Both the position numbers and the translations under genes were made by a program. A stretch of DNA of 64,000 bases from Euzebya pacifica (GTDB lineage Bacteria; Actinomycetota; Nitriliruptoria; Euzebyales; Euzebyaceae), in assembly GCF_003344865.1 (NCBI RefSeq), contig NZ_CP031165.1, positions 2,361,910-2,425,909 of the forward strand, given 5' to 3'. Positions 53,101 through 60,942 of this stretch are shown here, piece by piece (within the stretch, counting starts at the first letter, position 1; each line of letters opens with the position of its first letter). The notes under the pieces were generated by a model. That model was not told where the DNA came from. It did not search any database and worked only from the letters and a program-made list of their open reading frames with translations.

Positions 53101-53515
53101 CGTCGTCGATGGCGCGGTGGTGGGCCTCCCATATCCGCCGTTGCACCGACGGTGGGGACAAGGCCCACAGGACCGACACCGACTTGGGGGCGGAGAACGT
53201 CAGGTCGTACCCCGCCACGGCGCGCCGGCCCGACCCTTGCGTGTAGGACGGGTACGCCCGGCCGAGCGCTGTCCCGCCGACTGGATCTCGGCCTTCCCCG
53301 AACAGCCTCGCCAGGTGTGCCTCCTCCACCCTCGTGCCGGCCCGGACACCGGCGTCGCCGAGCTGGGCTAGGCCTGCCCCCAACCAACGGCCCGGCGGGG
53401 TGCCCGCAGCGGTGAAGTAGTCCAGCGCGGGCCGGTGGCCGTCGCCCACCGCGACGGAATCCAGCAGGTATCGGTAGCCGCTGCCGGCCGACATGACCCG
53501 CATCGACACCGTCAC
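50123..53515 (-). CDS. MobF-family conjugative relaxase-helicase (TraA/TrwC-like)
   Basis: I start at GTG 53515, eight bases after GGAGGT; the open frame runs further upstream but that part has no support. The 1130-residue protein has an N-terminal HUH relaxase domain with candidate catalytic Tyr14/Tyr16 (GSGYRYLLD), and the metal site His176, His187 and His189 in DHWDSRTGDPQLHTHVVVSN. A RecD-like helicase domain follows, with Walker A GPAGTGKT at residues 513-520, IIDEATLAGTHT (Walker B) and a late TTHRAQGSTVDTAHT motif. The protein nicks oriT and unwinds the strand during plasmid or ICE transfer. Confidence 0.93.
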   Translation of the reverse strand: MTVSMRVMSAGSGYRYLLDSVAVGDGHRPALDYFTAAGTPPGRWLGAGLAQLGDAGVRAGTRVEEAHLARLFGEGRDPVGGTALGRAYPSYTQGSGRRAVAGYDLTFSAPKSVSVLWALSPPSVQRRIWEAHHRAIDDVLGLFEREVAATRMGATGPDGAVAQVDVHGVAAVAFDHWDSRTGDPQLHTHVVVSNKVRTVTDGAWRSLDGRPVHAAMVALSEHYNGLLADRLARTLGVQWGLRARGADRNPALEVTGVPQSLLDGFSSRTAAIEQAKDQLIADYVATHGRQPTAGVVIRLRQQATLATRPDKQVRSLHDLTTSWHDRAARMLDDDPAQWAAGLVRPPATPVLSSGTPDVEQIAAAVLESTCERRSTWHHWNLHAEASRRLAGHRFDSPRAREAAVDQVVARAEAGSVPIEPPDLAPVPAALRRADGTSVFRPRHAVRYTSTGLLAAEDRLLRLSRDPTGPAAPDHVAATVVQLPDRDGRTPGNDQADAVVSIARSGRRVDLLVGPAGTGKTTTLAALRRVWEASHGPRSVVGLAPSAAAARVLADELSIATENTAKWLHDHRNDRAALTPGQLVIIDEATLAGTHTLDALATHAATVDAKVLLVGDPAQLAAVQAGGAFSLLATDRPDHPTLTEVRRFTTPWEADASLQLRRGDSACLNTYAANGRVHDGPTETMVDTAYTAWHADTRDGRHSLLIAPTRQLVTDLNARARTDLISAGHVNPLREVPLRDGTRASAGDRIVTRRNDRRLRAGRRWIRNGDHWTVTATHADGSLTATAPGGGPQVTLPAGYVAEHVDLGYATTTHRAQGSTVDTAHTIVTDALTREQLYVAMSRGRHANSAHVCTDTPDAEPHTAHPRTATDVLAAVLARTGAEESAHARVRRAQDRAGSIATLAAEYETIANAAQHHRWTQLLETNLPDPLAQRVIRSPAFGPLAAALRMADAHGCTPEQVLPDLLTRGGWRGARDPAAVLRHRVLSHLRSVGPDGTPKLVAGFLPEATGTMDPTMAAALDTRRELILLRARDLVRTAIADRRPWVVSLGPPPPDRDRRRAWTRALVTIAAYRDRHDIHADTPLGTTRPSHPAHALAAAALHRARTLAHRPATTGHRASRAPSRAHDGPGM

Positions 53516-53882
53516 CGGCGACCACCTCCCATGTTGGGGAGGTGTCCCGCCGGCCCCAGCCGGGCCTTGTCTGCAAGACGTGTGTGAAGGGGGTCCGGGG
53601 TTGCTGGCGGCGTGTCGCCGGTCGTCGTCCGGGCGGGAAGGTGCATGGCCCGTGCTGGCGACTGCGTCGGTGGTGTGAGCGAGGGGAGTTCCGTCGCCGA
53701 CCGGGTGAGGTGGTCGATGCAGGTCAGGCTTGAGCGGTGGTCCGTGCCGGGAACCGCTGTCGCAGTGGGCCTGGTCGACCATGGACGGCCGACGTCCGGG
53801 AGCTTGCGGCAGTGAAGCCCCACAGGTCGAGTGCTGCTTGCGTGTTAGCATGTCTAACTGCATTTGGTGATAATCTGCAAGG
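53516..53882. other. Noncoding region between relaxase and ATPase genes; candidate oriT
   Basis: These 367 bp lie just upstream of the relaxase start, where MobF elements often keep oriT. No gene is supported. Short inverted repeats are present: GGCCC-N5-GGGCC near 53550 and GTCT-GCA-AGAC near 53570. The right end holds the promoter and the GTTAG-N5-CTAAC repeat for the divergent gene. Proof of a nic site is lacking. Confidence 0.35.
53844..53874 (+). promoter_or_regulatory. Promoter with inverted repeat, leaderless start at 53883
   Basis: GATAAT at 53869-53874 is a good -10 box; TTAGCA at 53845-53850 is 18 bp upstream. The inverted repeat GTTAG-CATGT-CTAAC (53844-53858) covers the -35. The GTG start lies only eight bases past the -10 box and no ribosome-binding site fits, so the mRNA is probably leaderless. 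The repeat is a plausible operator for the wHTH protein encoded downstream. Confidence 0.5.
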
Positions 53883-54770
53883 GTGCTGTCTGATCGTCCG
53901 CTGAGCTCCGCGACAGGCGACCGTGCCCGGTTCGTCGATCGGGAGGAGGAGGTCACCCGCTGGCGGCACCAGCTGGACCTCGGCGCCAACCTGCTGGTGA
54001 GCGGGACACGCGGTGCTGGCAAGACCTCCACGGTCAACCAGCTCCTCGCCGGTACGCGGGTCCATCGCGTTGGGCTGGTCGAGGACCTGACAGGCCTCGC
54101 TCGTGACCTCGGGGCGTTCGAGCGCCTGGGCACACCCCTGGAGGCCGCGCTTGCCGACCAGCTCTCCCAGCTCGACGTGACCGTCATCTGGCTGGACGAC
54201 CCGCCCGCCGGTCCACTGGCGTCGCAGTTCGCCGCGCTCCGCGACGTCTGGTGGGCCGCCTCGATCCCGTGGGTGGTGACCGTGGAGACCGGTGACCACG
54301 CCGAATGGCTCCGCCGCCCCGCCGACGCGTTCTTCGAACACGTCCAGCTCGGCCCGCTGTCCGACGGCGACGCCGCGGAGCTGCTGCGACGACGTGCCGC
54401 GGACCTCCCCGACCCGTTCGACCGCCTCCTACGCGAGCTGGCCGAGGACCTCGTGGCCGTCACCGACCGGCTGCCGGGCACACTGGTCCGCACCGCCCGG
54501 GCGGCCCTGGCCTCTGCCGACCCGCGCTCGTGGATCGAACAGGCCAGCCAGCAGGACCAGGCCGCCGAGCAGCTGTCGGGCACCCACCAGCAGGTCCTCG
54601 GGTGGCTTCGCGCCCACGGTCCCACCAGCGCATCGGACCCGGAGGTCCTCCAGGCCCTCGGGGTCACCCGAGGCCGGGTCTCCCAGCTCATGGCCGACCT
54701 GGCCGAGGAGGGCCTCGTCACCTCTGCCCGCGAGGGCCGCCACGTCCTGTACCGACCCACGGAAGGCTGA
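53883..54770 (+). CDS. P-loop ATPase with C-terminal winged helix, unknown role on the mobile element
   Basis: This 295-residue protein starts at GTG 53883. Walker A SGTRGAGKTST is near residue 40, and VIWLDDPPAG is a Walker B-like motif. The C-terminal 65 residues form a winged-helix domain (LSGTHQQVLGWLRAHGPTSA, then LGVTRGRVSQLMADLAEEGL). This resembles Orc/Cdc6-like or STAND ATPase-wHTH designs. A role as regulator or replication initiator of the element fits its position beside the relaxase and before the primase. I cannot name the family. Confidence 0.7.
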   Translation: MLSDRPLSSATGDRARFVDREEEVTRWRHQLDLGANLLVSGTRGAGKTSTVNQLLAGTRVHRVGLVEDLTGLARDLGAFERLGTPLEAALADQLSQLDVTVIWLDDPPAGPLASQFAALRDVWWAASIPWVVTVETGDHAEWLRRPADAFFEHVQLGPLSDGDAAELLRRRAADLPDPFDRLLRELAEDLVAVTDRLPGTLVRTARAALASADPRSWIEQASQQDQAAEQLSGTHQQVLGWLRAHGPTSASDPEVLQALGVTRGRVSQLMADLAEEGLVTSAREGRHVLYRPTEG

Positions 54771-54773
54771 GGC

Positions 54774-55718
54774 GTGAACCTGCACGACCTCCAACAGCAC
54801 GACGTGCTGGACCCCGCGCCCAACGACCAGACCGCGGCGCGGCTCTACGTCCCCCGCCAGGACCTCCACGGCAATACCAGTGGCTTGGAGGACGCCGTCG
54901 TCCGCGACCTGCGCCAGGAGGACCGGGTCGCACTCATCGGACCACCCGGGTCAGGCAAGTCCAGCCTCACCGCCTGGATCGCCGCCCACAACGCCGACAT
55001 CGGAGCCGTGCGCATTCCCGTGGCGACCACCGGCATCGACGTCAACGATCCCGCCGCTGTCCTCAACGACTGCATCGCGATGCTGGGCCGCAACCTGGCT
55101 GTCGCCCCACCGGTATCTCTGGCCAAGGTCAAGGCGACCGGCCAGGTCGGCTTTCCGTGGGCCAAGGTGGGGGCGGAGGCCGAATGGGCGGCCGTGGTCC
55201 GTGAACACCGGCCGGGCCCCGACGCGGAAGCCGCGCTGGAGGTGCTGCAGCAGGTGGTCGACGGCCTCCACGACGGCGACCAGCAACTCCTGCTGGTCTT
55301 TGATGACACCGACAAGTGGGACGCGGCCCGACGCCACCAACCGGATGCGATTCGCGCGTTCTTCCATGGCGTGATCGACGGGTGGCTCACCCGTCTGGAT
55401 GGCGCCTTGATCGCAAGCGTCCACCACGACTACCTCGATGAGCACCCTCACATCCTCGACACGTTCAACGCCCAGCACCGCCTCGACCCGCTCACCGGCA
55501 CGGCACTGGTCGACCTGATCCGGACGCGCTTCGCCCTCGCGGAGGTCGCAATCGAGGACCTCGTGACCGATGACGCGCTGCAGCGCCTTGCCGACGTGTA
55601 CCGCGACCGTGGCCACTCGATCCGGGCGGTCCTGCAGGTGCTGCGCAGCGCCGTGGACCGCGCCATCGACGCCCGACGGCACGTCGTGGCCATCCCCCAC
55701 GTCACCGCGGCGTTGTAG
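54774..55718 (+). CDS. AAA-type P-loop ATPase (KAP/ORC-like) of unknown function
   Basis: This 314-residue protein starts at GTG 54774, three bases after the previous stop. It has Walker A GPPGSGKSSLTAWIA near residues 56-70, Walker B LLLVFDDTDKWD, and a C-terminal helical region (VYRDRGHSIRAVLQVLRSAV). The layout resembles AAA proteins of plasmid maintenance or abortive-infection systems, but no hallmark settles it. It is cotranscribed with the ATPase-wHTH gene and may act with it. Confidence 0.7.
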   Translation: MNLHDLQQHDVLDPAPNDQTAARLYVPRQDLHGNTSGLEDAVVRDLRQEDRVALIGPPGSGKSSLTAWIAAHNADIGAVRIPVATTGIDVNDPAAVLNDCIAMLGRNLAVAPPVSLAKVKATGQVGFPWAKVGAEAEWAAVVREHRPGPDAEAALEVLQQVVDGLHDGDQQLLLVFDDTDKWDAARRHQPDAIRAFFHGVIDGWLTRLDGALIASVHHDYLDEHPHILDTFNAQHRLDPLTGTALVDLIRTRFALAEVAIEDLVTDDALQRLADVYRDRGHSIRAVLQVLRSAVDRAIDARRHVVAIPHVTAAL

Positions 55719-55844
55719 ACCGAGCCACTCCCGCGGCGACGAGACTTCCACCCCGGACCTGACGACCCGCCCACGGCTTCAGGCCCGCCACCGGCCCTGG
55801 CCCCCGGGTCTCGGGTGTCGGGCTTCTCCGTGTGCCGGCCGTCG

Positions 55845-55879
55845 GTGCCGCCCCTCACGCAATCGCTACGGGGCGGCAC
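55845..55879 (+). promoter_or_regulatory. Hairpin upstream of the primase gene
   Basis: GTGCCGCCCC (55845-55854) pairs perfectly with GGGGCGGCAC (55870-55879) around a 15-nt loop. It lies between the AAA gene and the primase-polymerase gene, 61 bp before its start. It could be a terminator, an attenuator or a protein site; no U tract follows. Confidence 0.45.
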
Positions 55880-55940
55880 GGCGGGGGTTGCCAAGCACAC
55901 CTGCACTGCAGGACGTCATGGGTGGTGCAGGGGGAGTGGC

Positions 55941-56837
55941 ATGGAGCTCGCGGAACGGACAGGGACCGACGGCCGTCGGGTTGTGGACGCCCTGACGCAG
56001 GCCAGCCGTTGCGGACCGGCCGAGGCGGCGCTGGCCCTGGCTGCAGCAGGCCTGCAGGTCCTGCCGATCGTCCCTGGCTCCAAGCGACCCCTCACTCCCA
56101 ACGGGCTGGCCGACGCCTCCCGCGCCCCCGACCAGCTCGCCGGCTGGTGGCGACGCTGGCCCGACGCAAACGTCGCGATCGCCACGGGCGGATCAGGGGT
56201 GGACGTCCTCGACGTCGACCGGCGCCAGTCCGGTAACGGCTTTGACGTCCTGCCGCGACTGCTCCGCGCCGGGCACGGCCGGGCACTCCTCGTGGCCGTC
56301 GCTACTCCCAACGACGGACTGCACCTGTACTACCCGGCGGTGCCGGACCGGCCACAACGTCCATGGGCCCTGACGCGACACCACGTCGACTTCCGTGGCA
56401 CCGGCGGCTACGTCCTCGTCCCACCCTCCACGGTCAAGACCGCCAGCGGGGTGCACCCCTACCGCGTCGTGGCCACCGGCCGAGCGGCCGCCCCACTCGA
56501 TGCATCGGATGTCCGCCACCTCCTCGATCCCCGCCCCCGCCCGAGACCAACGACCACCGGACCCCGCCGATCGGGACCATCATCGGCCCGCGGGATCGCG
56601 ACATGGCTGTCCACGCGCAGCGAAGGCACCCGCAACAACGCCCTGTTCTGGGCAGCCTGCCGCTACGTCGAAATGGGACTCGGCCCCGACGTTGCCAAGG
56701 AGCTGCTCGGCAACGCCGCCGCACAGGCGGGCCTGCCCGGCCGCGAGGTCACCGCGACGATCCGCTCCGCCTACCGACACACCACCCCGACACCCACGCG
56801 CCGCCAGCCGCCGCTCGACCGAGGAATCGGCCGATGA
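55941..56837 (+). CDS. Bifunctional DNA primase-polymerase (Prim-Pol) family protein
   Basis: I start at ATG 55941 after GGGGGAG. The 298-residue protein has the Prim-Pol N-terminal domain of plasmid and phage replication proteins: LPIVPGSKRPLTPNGLADAS, WWRRWPDANVAIATGGSGVD with the DVD catalytic acids in VLDVDR, and HHVDFRGTGGYVLVPPS. The C-terminal part is helical and Arg-rich. There is no helicase domain, so it must work with another enzyme. It indicates autonomous replication or an integrative element with a replicative stage. Confidence 0.87.
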   Translation: MELAERTGTDGRRVVDALTQASRCGPAEAALALAAAGLQVLPIVPGSKRPLTPNGLADASRAPDQLAGWWRRWPDANVAIATGGSGVDVLDVDRRQSGNGFDVLPRLLRAGHGRALLVAVATPNDGLHLYYPAVPDRPQRPWALTRHHVDFRGTGGYVLVPPSTVKTASGVHPYRVVATGRAAAPLDASDVRHLLDPRPRPRPTTTGPRRSGPSSARGIATWLSTRSEGTRNNALFWAACRYVEMGLGPDVAKELLGNAAAQAGLPGREVTATIRSAYRHTTPTPTRRQPPLDRGIGR

Positions 56838-57472
56838 CGGGACGCGACGAACGCGGCCAGGCGTCGGTCCCGCGGTGGGTCGCTGGCACCGCAGTCGCGG
56901 GCACCGTCCTGATCGCCCTCGGCGCCTTCTGGCTGTCCTTCACCGCACTGGCAGACCTCGCGACCCGTGCCGGCATCCCGGGCAACCAGGCATGGGTCTG
57001 GCCGCTGATCGTGGACGGCATCATCCTCGTCGCCACCCTGTCGGTCATGGCCCTCGCCCCGCAGGGCCGGCGGGCCACCTGGTACCCCTGGACGCTCCTT
57101 GTGGTGGGTGCCGGCCTGTCGGTCACCGGCAACGCCATCCATGCCGTCGTCGCCAGCGACGCCAGCCTGGCCAGCTGGATGGCCGCAACCATCTCCGCCG
57201 TCCCCCCGCTGGTCCTCCTGGCCATCACCCACCTCACCGTCGTGCTGACCACCCAGGTGGCCGCGCCACCACTCCGAGCCGACGAACAGTCCCACCTGAC
57301 CTCCGACGAGGACACCCCAGCGGCCGGGGCGGATCCCGGACGGTCCCGCGACGACCGGATGGCCGAGGCGCAGGCGCGGCGGGCCGACGGATGGTCCAAC
57401 CGTCGCATCGCTCGCCACCTCCGCGTCCACCCCTCCACCGTCGGCCGCTGGTTCCGCGAGGACAGCCCATGA
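56834..57472 (+). CDS. DUF2637 (Spd-like) membrane protein with C-terminal helix-turn-helix
   Basis: I start at ATG 56834, overlapping the primase stop (ATGA). The 212-residue protein has four transmembrane helices typical of DUF2637: AVAGTVLIALGAFWLSFTAL, WVWPLIVDGIILVATLSVMA, TLLVVGAGLSVTGNAIHAVV and the AVPPLVLLAITHLTVVLTTQ segment (quoted approximately by position). A soluble tail ends in RADGWSNRRIARHLRVHPST, a helix-turn-helix. DUF2637 proteins are common on actinobacterial conjugative plasmids, where Spd proteins help intramycelial spread. Confidence 0.83.
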   Translation: MTGRDERGQASVPRWVAGTAVAGTVLIALGAFWLSFTALADLATRAGIPGNQAWVWPLIVDGIILVATLSVMALAPQGRRATWYPWTLLVVGAGLSVTGNAIHAVVASDASLASWMAATISAVPPLVLLAITHLTVVLTTQVAAPPLRADEQSHLTSDEDTPAAGADPGRSRDDRMAEAQARRADGWSNRRIARHLRVHPSTVGRWFREDSP

Positions 57473-57580
57473 GCCGCCGGACGCCGCCGGCCTGTCGCAG
57501 GTGTCGACCGCCGTGTGGTCCGTGGCGATCGCCCCGCCAGGTTTTGACACAACGGGCGGGGTCGTCCCGTCCAACCGGAC

Positions 57581-58459
57581 ATGAACGCCCTCGACACCCA
57601 GGCCACGCCCACCCCACCCGTCCCGGGGGCCGGTCCCCGGCCTCCCGCCAGACCGAACGCCTCGACCCTCCGCCACCGCGCGGAGGTCCCCGTCCTCGTC
57701 CTGTGCTCCGCCCTCACCATCGGCGGCGCCGGCGTGGCCGTCGTCGCCCTCCTCGGACGTACCGATGTCCCCGAACCGGCGACGATCGCGCTTGTCGGAC
57801 TCGCCATCCCGCTCGTGGCCGCCGCCGTGGCGATCCGCGTCATGTTCTGGTCCCTGCTGGCCAGGGGAGTGGAGACCAGCCCCACGCAACTCCCCGAACT
57901 GCACGGGATGCTCGTCACCCTCACCGACCGGATGGGCCTGCGCCGGCGTCCCCGCCTGATGGTCGTCAACGGCCACGGCCTGGTCAACGCCATGGCGGCC
58001 AAGTGCACCCTCCGCCGCGGGTATGTGGTGCTGTCCAGCGACTTGGTCGACATCGCCTACGAGGTTGGCGACTGGGATGTCGTCAGGTTCGCGCTGGCCC
58101 ACGAGCTCGGCCACATCGCGGCCGGTCACACGGCGCTGTGGCGGCTGGCCATCCGCCCCCTCCCCAAGCTGATCGGACTGGACCGTTGGCTGGTCCGCAC
58201 GCAGGAGTACACCGCCGACCGGTGGGCCGCCGCGATCTGCGATGGCCCGCCACGCAGCTTCCTTGCGCTGTTGGTCGGCAAGCGGGTGCACCGCCACGTC
58301 GACGTGACCGCCCACCTCGCGACGGTCGAGGAGGCCCAGCACGCTGGCTGGCTGCGGGTCGTCAACGCGCTTGCCGGGCACCCGGTCGGGCACCGGCGAT
58401 TCCACGCCCTGGTCGAACTGGACCGGAAGGGGTGGGGCGCCCATGGCCGCATGTGCTGA
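57581..58459 (+). CDS. M48-family membrane metalloprotease (HtpX-like)
   Basis: This 292-residue protein starts at ATG 57581. Two transmembrane helices (VLVLCSALTIGGAGVAVVAL and IALVGLAIPLVAAAVAIRVM) precede the peptidase domain with the zinc motif HELGHIAAGH and the third ligand region TQEYTADRWAA. M48 proteases degrade damaged membrane proteins; presence in a conjugation module suggests processing of a transfer protein or an accessory function, which is an inference. The next gene begins inside its end. Confidence 0.88.
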   Translation: MNALDTQATPTPPVPGAGPRPPARPNASTLRHRAEVPVLVLCSALTIGGAGVAVVALLGRTDVPEPATIALVGLAIPLVAAAVAIRVMFWSLLARGVETSPTQLPELHGMLVTLTDRMGLRRRPRLMVVNGHGLVNAMAAKCTLRRGYVVLSSDLVDIAYEVGDWDVVRFALAHELGHIAAGHTALWRLAIRPLPKLIGLDRWLVRTQEYTADRWAAAICDGPPRSFLALLVGKRVHRHVDVTAHLATVEEAQHAGWLRVVNALAGHPVGHRRFHALVELDRKGWGAHGRMC

Positions 58460-59300
58460 CCGCGACGAGGACCACCCGCCCGCACCACTCGCCGACCACG
58501 ACTTCACGACGGGGGAGGGCCTTCGTGCACTGCTTGACCGGCTGCACAGCACCGGGGCCGGTGCCTGGCAGGGCGACGCCGACGTGGATGCACTGATGGA
58601 ATTCACCATCGACCGATACGCGCCGCTGACCGCCAGGTACGGCGCCGACCCGGGCGACGCGGCCGTGGCGGCGTTCGAGGCGATGCGCAACTCGTCGACG
58701 CGGGGGGCACGCGATCCCTGGGCGGTGGTGACGACGGCCGTGCGGTGCACCCTGGCGGCGGAGCACCGCGCCAACGGGCTGCTGGTGTCCACCGCACGTG
58801 CGCGCCGTGCCGGCTACGACGAGGGCCACGACGTCCGCCGCATGGGCGAGGACCTGCACCGGTTGCCCGATCACCACCCGGCACTGGTGGTCCCTGGCCC
58901 ACACGACACCGACGCCGCGGAGCGGGCGAACGACGTCAGCCGGGCGCTGGCCGACAGCATCCTGCTGCTCATCGCTCTGGGATGGCCACCCCGGATGGCC
59001 GGTGACGGCGTGGAGTTCGTCTGCAGCCGCCTCGCCGACATCGGCAACCGACCCGCGACGTATGAGTGCCTGCGCCGCGACAAGGCCATCCGGGCTCGGC
59101 TGGACCTGCCACACGACAGCTGGATCGGACTGCTCCGCGTCCTGCTCGGCCACCCCTCCAGCACCGGGATGCTCCGCCACGGGCTCCTCGCGCGTCTGCT
59201 GGCCGGCGACGGTGCCCACGACGCCCTGGCCGACGAGGGTCTCGTTGGCCTTATCACCCGGTCCGTCCCTCGCCCCTCCACGGGGGAGGGATCGTCGTGA
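58443..59300 (+). CDS. Uncharacterised protein with possible sigma-region-2-like segment
   Basis: I start at ATG 58443, 17 bp inside the protease gene. The 285-residue acidic-basic helical protein is not recognised. The segment DPGDAAVAAFEAMRNSSTRG, then ARDPWAVVTTAVRCTLAAEH resembles region 2 of sigma-70 factors (a DLVQ-EVF-like helix followed by a WL-TVARN-like helix). The C-terminal half is helical (LADSILLLIALGWPPRMAGD). It is coupled to the ParB-like gene by GTGA. A role in element regulation is possible; it may be novel. Confidence 0.55.
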   Translation: MAACADRDEDHPPAPLADHDFTTGEGLRALLDRLHSTGAGAWQGDADVDALMEFTIDRYAPLTARYGADPGDAAVAAFEAMRNSSTRGARDPWAVVTTAVRCTLAAEHRANGLLVSTARARRAGYDEGHDVRRMGEDLHRLPDHHPALVVPGPHDTDAAERANDVSRALADSILLLIALGWPPRMAGDGVEFVCSRLADIGNRPATYECLRRDKAIRARLDLPHDSWIGLLRVLLGHPSSTGMLRHGLLARLLAGDGAHDALADEGLVGLITRSVPRPSTGEGSS

Positions 59301-60181
59301 CCGGGCGGGACAACCTGGTGGAGATGGACCGGGCGGTCGCCTCCATCCACGTCGGGCACCGCCAGCGCCGGGACCTCGGGGACCTCGACGCGCTGGCTGA
59401 GTCCATCGCCACCGTCGGCCTGCTGCAACCCATTACCATCACTCCGGGCGGCCTGCTGGTCTGCGGGGCACGGCGGCTGGCAGCCGTCACGCTGTTGGGC
59501 TGGCGGACCGTGAACGTCTGGGTGCGGGCGGGCATGTCGACGCCGCTGCAGCAGCTGCTCGCCGAGCAGCACGAGAACACCATGCGCCAACCCCTGGCCC
59601 CCACCGAGGCCGCCGACCTGTACCGGGAGCTCAAGGCCCTCCTCGCCGAGGACGCCGCCCGACGGCAGGTCCGGACCCGGGTCGGCACCCAGGGCGATAC
59701 CGGTGCCGCCGAATCGGCGGCCACCCTCACCGGGACGGGAGACAGCCGGGCGCGGGCCGCCCAACTGGTGACGGGTCGCCGCTCCTACACCCGCCTCGAG
59801 CAGGTGGGCCGGCTGCAGCAACTGGCGCAGGAGGTCGACGACGAGGAGGTCCGACGGCTCGCCGCCGACGCGCTCCGCGAGGTCGACCAGACCGGGAAGG
59901 TCAACGGCGCGTACCGGCGCGTCATGCGACTCGTCGCCCCGTCCGCCGTCGGCGAGGCGGACGCGTCGACAGTGCCCAGCAGGCGACCGCAACCGCAGGT
60001 GCGACGCTTCCTGCTGGGCCTGGAGGACCTGACCGCGTGGGTGGGGGCCCACGACCCGATGCTTGTCGGACCGGCCCTGGGTGAGGAACAGTGGCACTCG
60101 CTCACTCACCTCGCCGAGGCGACGACGTCGTTCGTCGACGCAGCAGAGGCGGCGCGACGGGCCGCGACCGACGCCGCCTGA
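59297..60181 (+). CDS. ParB-like nuclease-domain protein
   Basis: I start at GTG 59297, overlapping the previous stop (GTGA). The 294-residue protein begins with the ParB N-terminal fold: IHVGHRQRRDLGDLDALAES, then IATVGLLQPITITPGGLLVC and GARRLAAVTLLGW, and EQHENTMRQPLAPTEAADLY. The later region is helical and less conserved. There is no neighbouring ParA ATPase, so it may act as a plasmid transcription or partition factor of the Spo0J/KorB type. Confidence 0.8.
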   Translation: MTGRDNLVEMDRAVASIHVGHRQRRDLGDLDALAESIATVGLLQPITITPGGLLVCGARRLAAVTLLGWRTVNVWVRAGMSTPLQQLLAEQHENTMRQPLAPTEAADLYRELKALLAEDAARRQVRTRVGTQGDTGAAESAATLTGTGDSRARAAQLVTGRRSYTRLEQVGRLQQLAQEVDDEEVRRLAADALREVDQTGKVNGAYRRVMRLVAPSAVGEADASTVPSRRPQPQVRRFLLGLEDLTAWVGAHDPMLVGPALGEEQWHSLTHLAEATTSFVDAAEAARRAATDAA

Positions 60182-60221
60182 CCGGTCAGAACTGTTGGGA
60201 CCGGCTGGACGCACCTCGTTG

Positions 60222-60890
60222 ATGATGCGCCGCTCCCTCTCCGACCGACACCCTCACCCTTCCACGTGGGCACTCGGGATCGCGGCCGCGATCGCCGCCC
60301 TGGTTGCTCTGCTCGCCCCTCTGGGACTGGCCACCCTCGTCGCCGGCCCTGCAGCGCAGGGAATCTGCGGGCCGGCCGACGCAGCGACGTCGCCACCCAC
60401 CTCACCGGAGCCCGATCCCACCGCGTCCCCGAGCCCCGACCTCGCCCCGGCGGGTACGTCCTGTGCGCTGCCCGTGCAGGGCGATGTCGTCGCCGACCCG
60501 ACCGGCACCGGTGGGTTCGTCACCCCGGCCACCGCCGTACTGGTCACGGCCGGCCGGACGGCTTTCCCCGACAGTCACTGGACCTGCTGGTCGCCGCGAC
60601 CGGGCACCGACTCCGACCACCCCCGCGGTCGGGCGTGCGACGTGACGTTCGGCAACGCCATCGGGCAGGTGCCCACAACCGCCCAGCGCGAGGAGGGATG
60701 GCGGCTCGCACGCTGGCTCCGCGACCACGCCCACCAGCTCGACGTCCAGTACGTCATCTGGCAGGCACTGATCTGGAACACCGACCGGGACGAGGACGGC
60801 TGGCGGCCCTACAACGGCGGCGGTATCCACGACCCGACGTCGCCCACCGGCGGCCACCTCGACCACGTCCACGTGAGCCTCAGCCGCTGA
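60222..60890 (+). CDS. Secreted peptidase-like protein (ARB_07466/M15-type domain)
   Basis: I start at ATG 60222. The 222-residue protein has an N-terminal membrane helix (WALGIAAAIAALVALLAPLG) and a Pro-rich linker, then a domain with DHPRGRACDVTFGN and HLDHVHVS and the intervening VIWQALIWN, typical of the D-Ala-D-Ala carboxypeptidase-like family found in mobile elements. The His and Asp residues match metal ligands. It probably opens peptidoglycan locally for the conjugation channel. Confidence 0.78.
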   Translation: MMRRSLSDRHPHPSTWALGIAAAIAALVALLAPLGLATLVAGPAAQGICGPADAATSPPTSPEPDPTASPSPDLAPAGTSCALPVQGDVVADPTGTGGFVTPATAVLVTAGRTAFPDSHWTCWSPRPGTDSDHPRGRACDVTFGNAIGQVPTTAQREEGWRLARWLRDHAHQLDVQYVIWQALIWNTDRDEDGWRPYNGGGIHDPTSPTGGHLDHVHVSLSR

Positions 60891-60942
60891 CGGCAGGGCA
60901 GGAGTGCATACCTGCGGGATGACCCCGACCCACGGAGGGCAC

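Noticed and set aside
53516-54823. Upstream extension of the relaxase frame on the minus strand (about 430 more codons)
   Set aside because: The relaxase domain begins at the GTG 53515 with its own GGAGGT; the extension is low-complexity Ser/Arg-rich and overlaps a well-supported gene on the other strand.
56395-58596. 733-codon plus-strand frame over primase, DUF2637 and M48 genes
   Set aside because: It is composed of Pro/Arg/His runs and is out of frame with three supported proteins.
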